Of a stretch of 59,040 nt of DNA, positions 17,121-26,352 are shown piece by piece. Positions within the stretch are counted from its first letter, which is position 1; every line of letters begins with the position of its first letter. The DNA is from Nostoc sp. T09 (GTDB lineage Bacteria > Cyanobacteriota > Cyanobacteriia > Cyanobacteriales > Nostocaceae). The position numbers were made by a program, and so were the translations under genes. The stretch covers positions 1 through 59,040 of the forward strand of contig NZ_MTAV01000054.1 of the NCBI RefSeq assembly GCF_002154695.1, in the 5' to 3' direction. The notes below the pieces were generated by a model. That model saw nothing but the letters and a program-made list of their open reading frames with translations. It was not told the origin of the DNA and did no database searches.

Positions 17121-18656
17121 TTAACGAATCAAGTCGTAGGAAATGTCGGTCTTAGAAGGAATGTTGGTGTTGTGATCGATTTCCTCGAAGATTGTATTAA
17201 CAACCCAGGTGAGGAGGTTGATTACACCTTGGTAACCGATGGTGCTGTAGCGGTGCAGGTGGTGACGATCCATGATGGGATAGCCAATTCTTACGAGGGG
17301 AACCTTGCAATCGCGCCACAGGTACTTACCGTAGGAGTTACCGATTAACAGGTCTACAGGTTCGGTGAACAACAGGGAACGTAGGTGCCACAAATCTTTA
17401 CCACCCCAGATTTTTGCGCCCTTACCGAAGGGGCTAGAATCTAGCAATGCTTGAAGTTCTTTTTCAAACACTTCATTGGAGTTGTGAACCACAATATGTG
17501 CAGGTTCAGCACCTAATTCCAGCATGAAGCCAACTACGCTGTAAACTAAATCGGGGTCGCCGTAGATAGCGAAGCGCTTACCGTGAACCCATGCATGGGA
17601 GTCAGTCATCGCATCAACTGCGCGACCGCGTTCGATTTCTAGTTCTTCGGGAATTGGTTTACCAGTTAGTTCGCTGAGTTTGAGCAGGAACTCATCAGTA
17701 GCCTTAATACCCCAAGGACGAGAAACTACAACATCTTGCTGCCATTCTTTGGCGATGTACTCACGGGTCTTAGGAGTAGAGTGAGCTTGCATAACAACTG
17801 TAGCTTTAGCATTAATTGCATCAGCTGCATCTTCTAGCTTTGTACCACCTGGGTACATATCAAATTCACCTGTGTTAGGTGCATCTAGATAGTCGCTGTT
17901 ATCTGACAGAATTGTGTAGTCAATGCCGAACAGAGAAGCGATGCGTTTTACTTCCCGGAGATTACCAACGTAGGTGTCAAAACCAGAGATGAAGTTGATT
18001 TTGCCATTGCTAGCAGATTTCTTCTTACCTGCGGTTAAGGTACTCAGAATCCCCTTCATCATGTTGTCGTAGCCAGTGATGTGGGAACCAACAAAGCTAG
18101 GAGTGTGAGCAAAAGGTACTGGCAAATCTTGAGGAACTGAACCTGCTTTTTTGGAGTTGCTGATAAACGCACCCAAGTCATCTCCAATTACTTCTGCCAT
18201 ACAGGTGGTGCAGACTGCAATCATCTTGGGCTTGTAAAGTTGGTAAGAGTTTGCCAAGCCATCAATCATGTTTTGCAGACCACCGAACACCGCTGCGTCT
18301 TCAGTCATGGAAGAAGAAACGCCAGAGAATGGTTCTTTGTAGTGACGGGTTAAGTGGGTGCGGAAGTAAGCAACGCAACCTTGAGAACCTTGAACGAAGG
18401 GTAAAGTACCTTCAAAGCCAACAGCAGCGAACATAGCGCCCAAAGGTTGGCAACCTTTAGCAGGGTTAACGGTCAAAGCTTCACGAGCGAAGTTCTTTTC
18501 ACGATAATCCCAACTCTTAGTCCATTCTGCAACCCGTTTTACTTCTTCGGGGTCGTGACCGTTTTCAAACTCTTTCTTGTTCTGGAATAATTGTTGGTAC
18601 TCCGGTTGGTGGAACAGTTCTACGTGATCTTGAATTTTATCTGGATTCTGAGGCAT
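17121..18656 (-). CDS. nifK: Nitrogenase MoFe protein beta chain NifK
   Basis: Beta subunit of the MoFe protein; shares the P-cluster with NifD. The 511-residue protein begins [20 protein letters not shown] and has P-cluster cysteines Cys69 (NPAKGCQP), Cys94 ([11 protein letters not shown]) and a third in [16 protein letters not shown] near 153. The start at 18656 has GGAG nine bases upstream; the frame open to a TTG five codons earlier is not needed. The nifD 3' segment ends 222 bp upstream. Confidence 0.97.
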   Translation of the reverse strand: MPQNPDKIQDHVELFHQPEYQQLFQNKKEFENGHDPEEVKRVAEWTKSWDYREKNFAREALTVNPAKGCQPLGAMFAAVGFEGTLPFVQGSQGCVAYFRTHLTRHYKEPFSGVSSSMTEDAAVFGGLQNMIDGLANSYQLYKPKMIAVCTTCMAEVIGDDLGAFISNSKKAGSVPQDLPVPFAHTPSFVGSHITGYDNMMKGILSTLTAGKKKSASNGKINFISGFDTYVGNLREVKRIASLFGIDYTILSDNSDYLDAPNTGEFDMYPGGTKLEDAADAINAKATVVMQAHSTPKTREYIAKEWQQDVVVSRPWGIKATDEFLLKLSELTGKPIPEELEIERGRAVDAMTDSHAWVHGKRFAIYGDPDLVYSVVGFMLELGAEPAHIVVHNSNEVFEKELQALLDSSPFGKGAKIWGGKDLWHLRSLLFTEPVDLLIGNSYGKYLWRDCKVPLVRIGYPIMDRHHLHRYSTIGYQGVINLLTWVVNTIFEEIDHNTNIPSKTDISYDLIR

Positions 18657-18878
18657 TTGTTGGATCTCCAAGCTGACTGAATTCGTGACTGGTCAAACAA
18701 TGAGCATTTTTTGTGGTTTAGGTAACGAGAGTTGCGGGTGGGAAGTGGAAATATAATTCAAAACTCAAAATGCAAAACACAAAATTCCAAACTTTGAATT
18801 TTTAATTTTGAATCTTGGATTCCCAAATCCCCCCTGGGGTTTTAGCCCCAGGCCCCTACTAATCTCTATTCCTTTTCC

Positions 18879-19023
18879 CTAAACGGCAGCTTTAGCCTTA
18901 GCTTTAGCGTTCTTGCTCCAAGGAGCGCCGATTAATCCCCAGGTTGGGCTGTTGAGTGCCAAATCCATGTCGCGGGCGAAGATGGCAAACCCGTCATAAC
19001 CGTGATAAGGACCGGAGTAATCC
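18879..19023 (-). CDS. nifD: nifD 3' segment (C-terminal 44-47 codons)
   Basis: Minus-strand reading from the element junction gives [20 protein letters not shown], then [15 protein letters not shown] and an Ala/Lys tail to TAG at 18881-18879, the C terminus of NifD. The matching 5' segment ends in HSWDYS at 39328. Joining the two across the 11-bp repeat gives a continuous NifD of about 498 residues. In vegetative DNA the segment has no start codon and is silent. Confidence 0.97.
19013..19023. repeat. nifD element recombination site, nifK-side copy
   Basis: CGGAGTAATCC, reverse complement GGATTACTCCG, the 11-bp core known from the nifD element of Anabaena sp. PCC 7120. An identical direct copy is at 39328-39338. 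Confidence 0.96.
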
Positions 19024-19087
19024 TTTTTATGGTTCAATAACTTTCAGTAGCCTAATGTTCGTAGCAATCAATGTCAGTTTCAAACAT

Positions 19088-19102
19088 TGTTCGCCCAGAA
19101 CA
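19088..19102 (+). promoter_or_regulatory. Palindrome upstream of xisA, possible operator
   Basis: TGTTC-GCCCA-GAACA is a perfect 5+5 dyad, with its end 39 bp before the xisA ATG. Two direct TAGGCTAAA units follow at about 19112-19130. The arrangement suits a repressor or activator site controlling the recombinase. The binding protein is unknown; it is not an NtcA consensus. Confidence 0.4.
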
Positions 19103-19141
19103 CATTTATTTTTAGGCTAAATCTAGGCTAAAAATACCGCG

Positions 19142-20560
19142 ATGCATAACCAGGGTCAAGACAAATATCAACAAGCTTTCGCAGACTTGGAGCCTGTTTC
19201 GTCTACCGATGGCAGTTTCCTTGGCTCAAGTCTGCAAGCACAGCAGCAAAGAGAACACATGAGAACAAAAGTATTACTAGAGTTAGAGAAAGTTAATCTG
19301 CGTTTGAAGTCTGCAAAGACAAAGGTGACAATTAGGGAATCGAATGGAAGTCTGCAATTACGAGCGACGTTACCAATTAAACCAGGAGACTCCGACAAAA
19401 ACGGCACAGGGAGAAAGCAATACAATCTCAGTTTAAATATTCCCGCCAACTTAGATGGACTCAAGACGGCTGAGGAAGAAGCCTACGAATTAGGTAAATT
19501 AATTGCTCGTAAAACATTTGAATGGAATGATAAATATTTAGGTAACGAAGCAATTAAAAAAGATTTTCAAACAATAGGAGAATTACTCAAACAATTTGAA
19601 AACGAGTATTTTAAAACTCATAAACGAACTACAAAAAGCGAACATACCTTTTTTTACTACTTTTCTCGAACACAGCGATTCACTAATCCTCAGGATTTAG
19701 CAACTGCCGATAATTTGATAAGTTCAATTGAAATCATCGATAAAGAATGGGCTAAATATAATGCAGCCAGAGCCATAGCTGCCTTTTGCCAGACATTCAA
19801 AATAGAAATTGATTTGTCTAAATATTCCAAAATGCCCGATCGCAATTCCCGAAACATCCCAACCGATGCGGAAATAGCCACAGGAATTGCCAAGTTTGAA
19901 GATTACCTGAACACTAGAGGTAATCAAGTAAATCAAGAAGTTAAAGATAGCTGGCAGCTTTGGCGTTGGACTTATGGAATGTTAGCAGTTTTTGGTTTAC
20001 GTCCACGAGAATTATTTATTAATCCTGATATTGATTGGTGGTTAAGCCAAGAGAATGCAGACTTGACATGGAAAGTACATAAAGATTGTAAAACAGGTGA
20101 AAGGCAAGCATTACCCTTACATAAACAATGGATTGATGAGTTTGATTTAAGAAATCCGAAATATTTAGAAATGCTGGAAACGGCAATCGGTAAAAAAGAT
20201 AAGAATAATCATGCAGAAATTACAGCTTTAACACAACGAGTTAGTTGGTGGTTCCGTAAAATTGGATTGGATTTTAAGCCTTACGATTTACGTCATGCTT
20301 GGGCAATTAGAGCGCATATTTTGGGGATACCAATAAAAGCTGCGGCGGATAATTTAGGGCATAGTGTGCAAGTACATACGCAAACTTATCAGCGTTGGTT
20401 TTCGCTGGATATGCGGAAGTTGGCGATTAATCAGGCTTTGAGTAAAAGGGATGAAGTTGAGTTGATTAGAGAGGAGAATGCGAAGTTGAGAATGGAGAAT
20501 GAAAAATTGAAGTTGGAGATTGAAAAGTTGAAAATGGAGATTGTTTATAAGCGGAGTTAA
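19142..20560 (+). CDS. xisA: Site-specific recombinase XisA (tyrosine family)
   Basis: Excises the nifD element during heterocyst development. The 472-residue protein has the catalytic layout of tyrosine recombinases: Arg in GLRPRELF near residue 286, YDLRHAWAIR near 380, LGHS near 404 and the nucleophile Tyr in TQTYQRW near 416. In box II the usual His of HxLR is Tyr (YDLR), a feature of the XisA/XisC group. The C terminus (EENAKLRMENEKLKLEIEKL) is a coiled coil. It is transcribed divergently from nif, from just inside the element end. Start ATG 19142. Confidence 0.95.
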   Translation: MHNQGQDKYQQAFADLEPVSSTDGSFLGSSLQAQQQREHMRTKVLLELEKVNLRLKSAKTKVTIRESNGSLQLRATLPIKPGDSDKNGTGRKQYNLSLNIPANLDGLKTAEEEAYELGKLIARKTFEWNDKYLGNEAIKKDFQTIGELLKQFENEYFKTHKRTTKSEHTFFYYFSRTQRFTNPQDLATADNLISSIEIIDKEWAKYNAARAIAAFCQTFKIEIDLSKYSKMPDRNSRNIPTDAEIATGIAKFEDYLNTRGNQVNQEVKDSWQLWRWTYGMLAVFGLRPRELFINPDIDWWLSQENADLTWKVHKDCKTGERQALPLHKQWIDEFDLRNPKYLEMLETAIGKKDKNNHAEITALTQRVSWWFRKIGLDFKPYDLRHAWAIRAHILGIPIKAAADNLGHSVQVHTQTYQRWFSLDMRKLAINQALSKRDEVELIREENAKLRMENEKLKLEIEKLKMEIVYKRS

Positions 20561-20699
20561 ATTTGCTAATAAATTAACTAAAATGCGATTGTAGGGACAT
20601 ACTTTAAAGTAAATATGCTAACTCGCTGTCTTGTAGTCCGTATGCAAATACGCTAGACTAGCTCGTCGGTTCGTATATACCAACAATAAGAGGAAGTAA

Positions 20700-21740
20700 A
20701 TGGCTACCAGCATCTCTACAGTTGATCTGTTTTGTGGTGCGGGAGGACTGACTTATGGATTTGAGCAAGCAGGTCTTCCAGTTATAGCTGGATATGATAT
20801 TGATCCAGCCTGTCAATTTCCGTATGAACACAACACTAAAGCAGAATTCATACTAGAAGATGTGGAGCGTGTTAACGGCTCTGATTTGGCAAAGCACTTT
20901 TCTGCTAATAGTGTCAATATCTTAGCAGGTTGTGCCCCTTGTCAACCTTTTTCAAGCTACTCAAGACGTTACATGGATAAAGAATCGAAATGGAAGCTTG
21001 TACAAGATTTCGCTCGTCTTGTGCAGGAGTGTGAGCCTGAAATTGTTTCGATGGAAAACGTACTTCAGCTTAAGAACCACTCAGTTTTCTATGAATTTAT
21101 CCAGCAGTTAGAGGATTTAAGCTATTCATTTGAAACTTACGAAGTTAATTGTTCAGATTATGGAATTCCTCAAACTCGAAAACGTTTAGTTTTTCTCGCC
21201 TCAAAGTTAGGTAAAATTGACTTGATTCAACCCACGAATGATCCCGAAAAATACAGAACAGTACGTAAAACGATCGCACATCTTGAACCTCTTTTGGCAG
21301 GTCAAGCATCTAAAACTGATAGACTTCATCAATGCAGTAAATTATCTCCTTTAAATCTTCAGCGTATCCGTGCTTCCAAACCTGGTGGAACTTGGCGTGA
21401 TTGGTCGAAAGACTTAATAGCTAAATGTCACACAAAAACTACTGGAAAAACATATTCAGGAGTGTATGGTAGGATGGAATGGGATCAGCCAAGCCCAACC
21501 ATCACCACACAGTGCTTTGGTTTCGGTAATGGACGCTTTGGGCATCCTGAACAAGATAGGGCTATCTCTCTTAGAGAAGCAGCATTATTACAAACTTTTC
21601 CAGCCGATTATGAATTTGTAGCCCCTGATAAACCTGTTGTGTTTGCTAATGTAGGAAGATTAATTGGAAACGCTGTTCCTGTTAAACTAGCTCAAGTTAT
21701 TGCTCAAAGCATTCTGCAACATATCAATCAATTTATTTAA
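20700..21740 (+). CDS. DNA (cytosine-5) methyltransferase
   Basis: 346-residue 5mC methyltransferase: SAM motif I VDLFCGAGGLTYGFEQAG at residues 8-25, catalytic PCQ with Cys81 in GCAPCQPFSSYS, ENV motif near 120 (SMENVLQL), QTRKRLVFLAS, and the C-terminal GNAVP motif. The target-recognition region is about residues 190-260. AGAGGAAGTAA before ATG 20700 is a good ribosome-binding site. Its 3' end overlaps by 4 nt the end of a convergent HEPN gene paired with a DUF262 gene, so it may be the protective methylase of a restriction-like system. The target site cannot be told from sequence. Confidence 0.93.
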   Translation: MATSISTVDLFCGAGGLTYGFEQAGLPVIAGYDIDPACQFPYEHNTKAEFILEDVERVNGSDLAKHFSANSVNILAGCAPCQPFSSYSRRYMDKESKWKLVQDFARLVQECEPEIVSMENVLQLKNHSVFYEFIQQLEDLSYSFETYEVNCSDYGIPQTRKRLVFLASKLGKIDLIQPTNDPEKYRTVRKTIAHLEPLLAGQASKTDRLHQCSKLSPLNLQRIRASKPGGTWRDWSKDLIAKCHTKTTGKTYSGVYGRMEWDQPSPTITTQCFGFGNGRFGHPEQDRAISLREAALLQTFPADYEFVAPDKPVVFANVGRLIGNAVPVKLAQVIAQSILQHINQFI

Positions 21741-22432
21741 AGAGTGCTTATAAAAGAAGAATCCAAATATTCTTTCGCATTCAAATACTTTTCAATATTT
21801 TCCAATATCTGTCCAATATATTCTATTACCTCTTCCTTAATTTTTAGAAGGTCTCCGATGCTTATATCTTTACCAACTTCAGAGAATGATTTATTTCCAT
21901 GAGCTAGATCGTTACGATTCCGCATAATACTGTATAAATTCTCACCATGCCTTGTTTTAGAGTAATCAGTCTCAAAAGAAAAACCATATTTCCTAGCTGT
22001 CTTTGTAATTTCGTCTCGATCGATATTTCCTGAGAATAGCTCTCTACTTTTAAATCCAGCAGTAATAATATCTAGAGAAATATCTGTTATCCTAGCATGG
22101 ATGTCTTCAGGCGAACGATTCTTGAAGTTTTGAAGTACAATTTTTTTGAGTTCAATTCTCACAGAATTAAAGGAAACTTTTTTACCTTTTAGCTCATCAA
22201 AAATAGCTTCAATTGCATTCCTCATACTTGATTCAATAAGATTGTATAGTAGTAAAAAGGCATTGGCTTTTAATGTTTTGGCTAATTCAGAATCAATAGC
22301 CTTAATATTTGGCTCATTACCATCCACTAATACAACTAACTTAGTAGTCTCATTAATTAGTCCCTCAAGAAATAAAAAATATTCATTAATTTCTTGGACA
22401 CGAGTATTAAAATCTAACAGAACTGTTTGCAT
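21737..22432 (-). CDS. HEPN-domain nuclease-like protein (MAE_28990 type)
   Basis: 231-residue helical protein of the HEPN superfamily, resembling the MAE_28990/MAE_18760 group. The RNase-type motif Rx4-6H is present as RNDLAH at residues 173-178 within SIMRNRNDLAHGNKSF. It lies 2 bp after the DUF262 gene on the same strand, an operon, and is convergent with the methyltransferase (4-nt tail overlap). HEPN proteins of this kind usually act as toxins or defence RNases. The partnership with DUF262 is supported by adjacency and by similar pairs in other bacteria (recalled). Confidence 0.8.
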   Translation of the reverse strand: MQTVLLDFNTRVQEINEYFLFLEGLINETTKLVVLVDGNEPNIKAIDSELAKTLKANAFLLLYNLIESSMRNAIEAIFDELKGKKVSFNSVRIELKKIVLQNFKNRSPEDIHARITDISLDIITAGFKSRELFSGNIDRDEITKTARKYGFSFETDYSKTRHGENLYSIMRNRNDLAHGNKSFSEVGKDISIGDLLKIKEEVIEYIGQILENIEKYLNAKEYLDSSFISTL

Positions 22433-22434
22433 AG

Positions 22435-23523
22435 CTAATTTAGAAGTTGATCGCGCACGTACTCAATACGTCTAATTACTTTAGGTTTAGAGTTGCTTGC
22501 ATCAGAGGTTGTATATTCTTTGAACTCTTTTGAATCAAGCCAATCTATAGATCTTGGTTCCAAATTGCTTTTCTCTCGCAGCGCAAGTGCGACACCTACA
22601 GAGATAGCTTCAAAGCGAATTCTAGGAGTCCTGACATTACCTTTTGCTTTAGCAAATCCATTAGGAAAATGCTTATCAACAAAATCTAACATCGTATTAA
22701 ATGTATTCCGAAAAGCATCCTGATCAATTTTGGAATTATTATGTATTTCTAGATAGTCATTTAAAAATAGATTGACTTGTCTTTCAAAATTTTTGTAATT
22801 ATCTAAGTACGCAAAGAAGCGTAGTACAAACTCTTCGGGTTCGCGGCTACGACGTGATGCTTCAGATAAAGGGCACAATCTTACAAACTTTGGTTCCTTT
22901 GCAAGTTCTTCAAGTAGGTTGACAAATGGGCCAGGAGATATACCTCTCCGTTTTTCCATATCATTCAATGCAATACTGCCTGTATTAATACGTTCAAATA
23001 AATCTCTCCTTGTCTCTTCATCAGCTTTTTCAGTAAGTACAATCATGCGAAGAGTAGCGCGATTAAAGCGTCTTTGTCGAGCCAGTGGCAAATCACTAAA
23101 TATAAAACCATTAAGTCTTGTTAGCTTCTTGAGTTCGCATAATCGCAACTCATTGTTAAGGAACCTATCTAAAGCACGAATACGCTGAGTTCCATCTACA
23201 ATCTCTAATCGGCCCAAATCATCTTTTTCAGGCACTAAATCAGCAACAAAAATGTATGGAATAGGTAACCCCAAAAAAATAGATTCGATAAACTTTGATT
23301 GGCGAGAATCTTCCCAGATAAGTTCTCTTTGGTAGTCGGGTATATATAACTCACTAATGTCATCTTCTAAGCCCTCTCTATATTTCTGAACAAGGACTTC
23401 TACTGGGTACTCTTTTGTATCATAGTCAACTATTTTCTGCTTTTCACGGATTTCTTCTTCCGCTGATTCTCTCTGCTCATCAGTAATCTCTGGCTCTGGT
23501 GGTATGTTTCGGATTTTCGGCAT
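22435..23523 (-). CDS. DUF262-domain protein (GmrS/ParB-like fold)
   Basis: About 362 residues with the DUF262 signatures: IPDYQRELIWEDSRQSKFIE near residue 62, then EIVDGTQRIRALDRFLNNEL (DGTQR at about 110-114) and FERINTGSIALNDMEKRRG. DUF262 proteins have a ParB/sulfiredoxin-like NTPase fold and occur in GmrSD type IV restriction enzymes and many defence islands. The GmrD-type HNH domain is absent here, so the nuclease is probably supplied by the adjacent HEPN protein. I take ATG 23523, preceded by GGAG; in-frame ATG 23535 and TTG 23544 are alternatives. Confidence 0.85.
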   Translation of the reverse strand: MPKIRNIPPEPEITDEQRESAEEEIREKQKIVDYDTKEYPVEVLVQKYREGLEDDISELYIPDYQRELIWEDSRQSKFIESIFLGLPIPYIFVADLVPEKDDLGRLEIVDGTQRIRALDRFLNNELRLCELKKLTRLNGFIFSDLPLARQRRFNRATLRMIVLTEKADEETRRDLFERINTGSIALNDMEKRRGISPGPFVNLLEELAKEPKFVRLCPLSEASRRSREPEEFVLRFFAYLDNYKNFERQVNLFLNDYLEIHNNSKIDQDAFRNTFNTMLDFVDKHFPNGFAKAKGNVRTPRIRFEAISVGVALALREKSNLEPRSIDWLDSKEFKEYTTSDASNSKPKVIRRIEYVRDQLLN

Positions 23524-23775
23524 TTTAATCTCCATCTCTGGCAAACTACGTGGATCAGAAGTATAGAATAATGAAACTTTACGATTTTAACCGTTTACTG
23601 ATAAATTGAGTATGATCAACCCTTAAATACTGTATAATACTTCTGGGATGCCATATTATTTCACTCTGTACTTCCAAGAATAGAATTCCCAGTTCTGACT
23701 TACACCACGATGTACTTAAAAGGGAAGCTTGCGACAAGTCCTGCGCTGTGCGACAACACACCCGACAATTTCTTG

Positions 23776-25614
23776 TTAAACCGCACTAGGAACTCGTTGC
23801 TGGAGGGGGAGGTGAATGATGAACTCAGTTCCTTCGTTAGGAGTTGAGCGACAATCTAGTTTACCGTTATGGTTTTCTGTAATGATTTGATAACTGATGG
23901 ACATGCCCATGCCGGTTCCTTTACCAATTGGTTTGGTGGTGAAGAAGGGATCAAATATGCGTTGCTGAATGTGATGGGGAATACCGATTCCGTTATCTGC
24001 GATCGCAATTTCTAACCAAGTTGCATCAACCACATCTGTGCGAATTTTAATTTGATGCGGATCATTTTGAATTCTGCGTTCTTCTAAGGCGTCAATTGCG
24101 TTTACCAGAATATTCATAAATACCTGGTTAAGTTGTCCAGCATAACATTCTACTAAGGGTAGAGTACCGTAGTCTTTAATTACTTCTATTTCTGGTCGTT
24201 GTGATGTGGCTTTGAGGCGGTGTTGCAAAATCATCAGGGTGCTGTCGATACCTGCGTGAATATCAACGTCTTTAAATTCAGCTTCGTCCATGCGCGAGAA
24301 GTTGCGTAGGGATAACACAATTTGACGAATGCGATCGGTACCCAATTTCATGGAAGACAACATCTTCGGTAAGTCTTCTTGCAAAAACTCTAAATCTAGA
24401 TCCTCGGCGGCGGAGAGAATTTCTGGGGGAGGATCGGAATTATACTGCTGATGTAACTCCACAAACGCTAATAAATTTTTAGTATACTCCTGCACATGGG
24501 CAAGGTTACCGTGAATGAAATTGACTGGATTATTAATTTCGTGGGCTACACCTGCTACCAATTGCCCCAAACTTGACATTTTTTCTTTCTGAACAAGCTG
24601 CGCCTGGGTAGTCTGAAGCTCTTGTAGAGTCTGCATAAGTTCAGCAGTTCGATGCTCAACGCGATGTTCTAGCTCATTGTTGGCTTGCTCTAATTGGGTG
24701 GCGGAGGTACGATTTTCTTGCATCGCTGCCGACAAAATTAATGTGACAATGGTCAATGCACTCATAAAAGATTGCAGGAGCATCAGGGAAGTACCAACTG
24801 AGTCTTTGGCAAATGACCCAAATCCTTTAGATGTACCCACAATTGCAATGATTGCCATGACGATAATTAAAAGTGTGGTTTGCCATTGTTCCAACCGAAA
24901 AGCAGCCCACAGCAATGGCAGCACCATCATATACTCTACTGGGTAGTTGCTCCCAAAGGCTGCACATCCAATTCCTATTAACAGTGCTAAGGCTAGAACA
25001 AATTCGGTCTGTGACTTGCGTTGCGATCGCTGACGAGTGCGAAGGTGATGAAACAATGTTACTAATGCAGGAGCAATAATTAACATACTCACATCAGTGC
25101 TGATATACCAGCCTAGCCAAATCAGCCGAAAGTTGTCCCAGGTTGAAATCCCGACAATACACTGAGTTGTTGCCCCGACTAAGGCGGTGAAGGGTGTAAA
25201 GGGAAGGAGCAGAGCAATAAATTTAATAGCATCTTGTGCGCGATTAAATGGGTAGGGTAGTTTGATAAAGCGAGCAACTAAAGAGGTAATTATCGTTGAG
25301 TCGATCGCGTTGAGTGACGCAACAACCAAGGAGGTAGGTGTATTGAAAAACAGCGTCCGGTTAATAATAAAGTCACATATCAGTAAGACAATCCAAAACC
25401 GTCGCCCAAATAACAGCAGTGTTGCCAAAAACACGCCAGATGAGGGCCAAATTGCAGTTGTGCCATCTGAAAATGTAAATGCTGTTGCTAACTTGGCTAG
25501 GGCAAAGTGAATAGGTAGCAGGATAAGAAACCCGATTAATAGATTGCGATGCCTACGGCAGGCTTCGCCTACGCATCGAATACGGACTTTTGTCAAAGCT
25601 TGTGTTGGCAACAT
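23776..25614 (-). CDS. MASE1 membrane sensor histidine kinase
   Basis: 612-residue sensor kinase. The first ~300 residues hold about eight hydrophobic segments of the MASE1 type (LLIGFLILLPIHFALAKLAT; FSDGTTAIWPSSGVFLATLL). A coiled-coil linker (ELEHRVEHRTAELMQTLQEL) leads to the H-box SLGQLVAGVAHEINNPVNF (His near 357), and the ATPase domain shows NAIDALEER, DNGIGIPHHIQQRIFDPFFT and GTGMGMSI. No cognate response regulator is adjacent. The N-terminal residues VRIRCVGEACRRHR are encoded by an interspersed palindromic repeat. Cargo of the nifD element. Confidence 0.9.
   Translation of the reverse strand: MLPTQALTKVRIRCVGEACRRHRNLLIGFLILLPIHFALAKLATAFTFSDGTTAIWPSSGVFLATLLLFGRRFWIVLLICDFIINRTLFFNTPTSLVVASLNAIDSTIITSLVARFIKLPYPFNRAQDAIKFIALLLPFTPFTALVGATTQCIVGISTWDNFRLIWLGWYISTDVSMLIIAPALVTLFHHLRTRQRSQRKSQTEFVLALALLIGIGCAAFGSNYPVEYMMVLPLLWAAFRLEQWQTTLLIIVMAIIAIVGTSKGFGSFAKDSVGTSLMLLQSFMSALTIVTLILSAAMQENRTSATQLEQANNELEHRVEHRTAELMQTLQELQTTQAQLVQKEKMSSLGQLVAGVAHEINNPVNFIHGNLAHVQEYTKNLLAFVELHQQYNSDPPPEILSAAEDLDLEFLQEDLPKMLSSMKLGTDRIRQIVLSLRNFSRMDEAEFKDVDIHAGIDSTLMILQHRLKATSQRPEIEVIKDYGTLPLVECYAGQLNQVFMNILVNAIDALEERRIQNDPHQIKIRTDVVDATWLEIAIADNGIGIPHHIQQRIFDPFFTTKPIGKGTGMGMSISYQIITENHNGKLDCRSTPNEGTEFIIHLPLQQRVPSAV
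25547..25578. repeat. Palindromic interspersed repeat inside kinase gene
   Basis: CGATGCCTACGGCAGGCTTC followed by GCCTACGCATCG: near-symmetric arms CGATGC / GCATCG and TACGG/CCTACG. It is a common type of dispersed cyanobacterial repeat. It codes in frame for part of the kinase N terminus, before the first membrane segment, where an insertion would be tolerated. Confidence 0.6.
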
Positions 25615-25920
25615 TGATGATCTCAGGGCTAGCTTAAAGTATTGCTCTTGTTAGCATTCCCTATCTAGACGCTCTGTTAACGTTACCAGAACCGTATTCT
25701 CACTAATTTTTTTCAGATCAGCGAGCTTATAGTAGACATCACTTTCCTATAGGAAATTCTGGCGTTGCTGATTGCAAATATGAATTTGTCTTACGCATTC
25801 GGCATTGGGCAAAGCCCTTCCCGCAGGGTAGCCGTTTTTGCAGAGTAGGCGCAAAGGTACAAAGAAAAAGAAGGGCAATTTTGGCATTTCATATTTTGAT
25901 TCAGCAACGCCCAAATTCTG
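25615..25920. other. Intergenic region upstream of the kinase gene
   Basis: No gene seen. It contains another dispersed repeat at about 25808-25835 (GGGCAAAGCCCTTCCCGCAG) with partial hairpin symmetry. The kinase promoter should lie in 25620-25760. Confidence 0.5.
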
Positions 25921-26145
25921 ATTTACAACTCGTGCATCAAATTCACAACTTGTAAATCAAGTTTTGCAACTCGTGAATCAAGTTTTGCAACTCGTGAATC
26001 AAGTTTTGCAACTCGTGAATCAAGTTTTCCAACTGTGCATCAAGTTTTCCAACTCGTGCATTAAGTTTTTCAACTCGTGCATCAAGTTTTCAATTCGTGC
26101 ATCAACTTCACAAGTCGTAAATCAATACCAGAACTTGTAAATCTA
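25921..26145. repeat. 21-bp tandem repeat array
   Basis: About ten units of a 21-bp repeat of the form CAAGTTTTGCAACTCGTGAAT, exact in the centre (25955-26020) and drifting at both edges. In one minus-strand frame each unit encodes a heptad of the type L-I/M-H-E-L-Q/K-N, so the array resembles coiled-coil coding DNA. The frame is broken by 1-bp changes (for example near 26033) and there is no start codon or flanking domain, so I treat it as a repeat or a decayed coiled-coil gene. Confidence 0.8.
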
Positions 26146-26352
26146 GATTAAAATCTATAAATCTGCTAATTAAGACAAATTTTAGCTAATTTTTCTGATT
26201 TATGCTGTTCAGTAGTTCTAATACTCTAAAATTTCTGTAGCTTTACTCAGGCTGATGCATCTGTTATTGCGTATGTTGATGATATATAGCGAACTCAGTG
26301 TAAAAATCCATCGGGGTTCTCTATATAAAACTCATCCGCATAGAAAAACTTT
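26146..26352. other. AT-rich leader of the 126-residue gene
   Basis: No gene is seen; probably the promoter region of the gene that starts at 26353. Confidence 0.4.

Noticed and set aside
25921-26145. CRISPR array
   Set aside because: The units are contiguous 21-bp tandem repeats without unique spacers.
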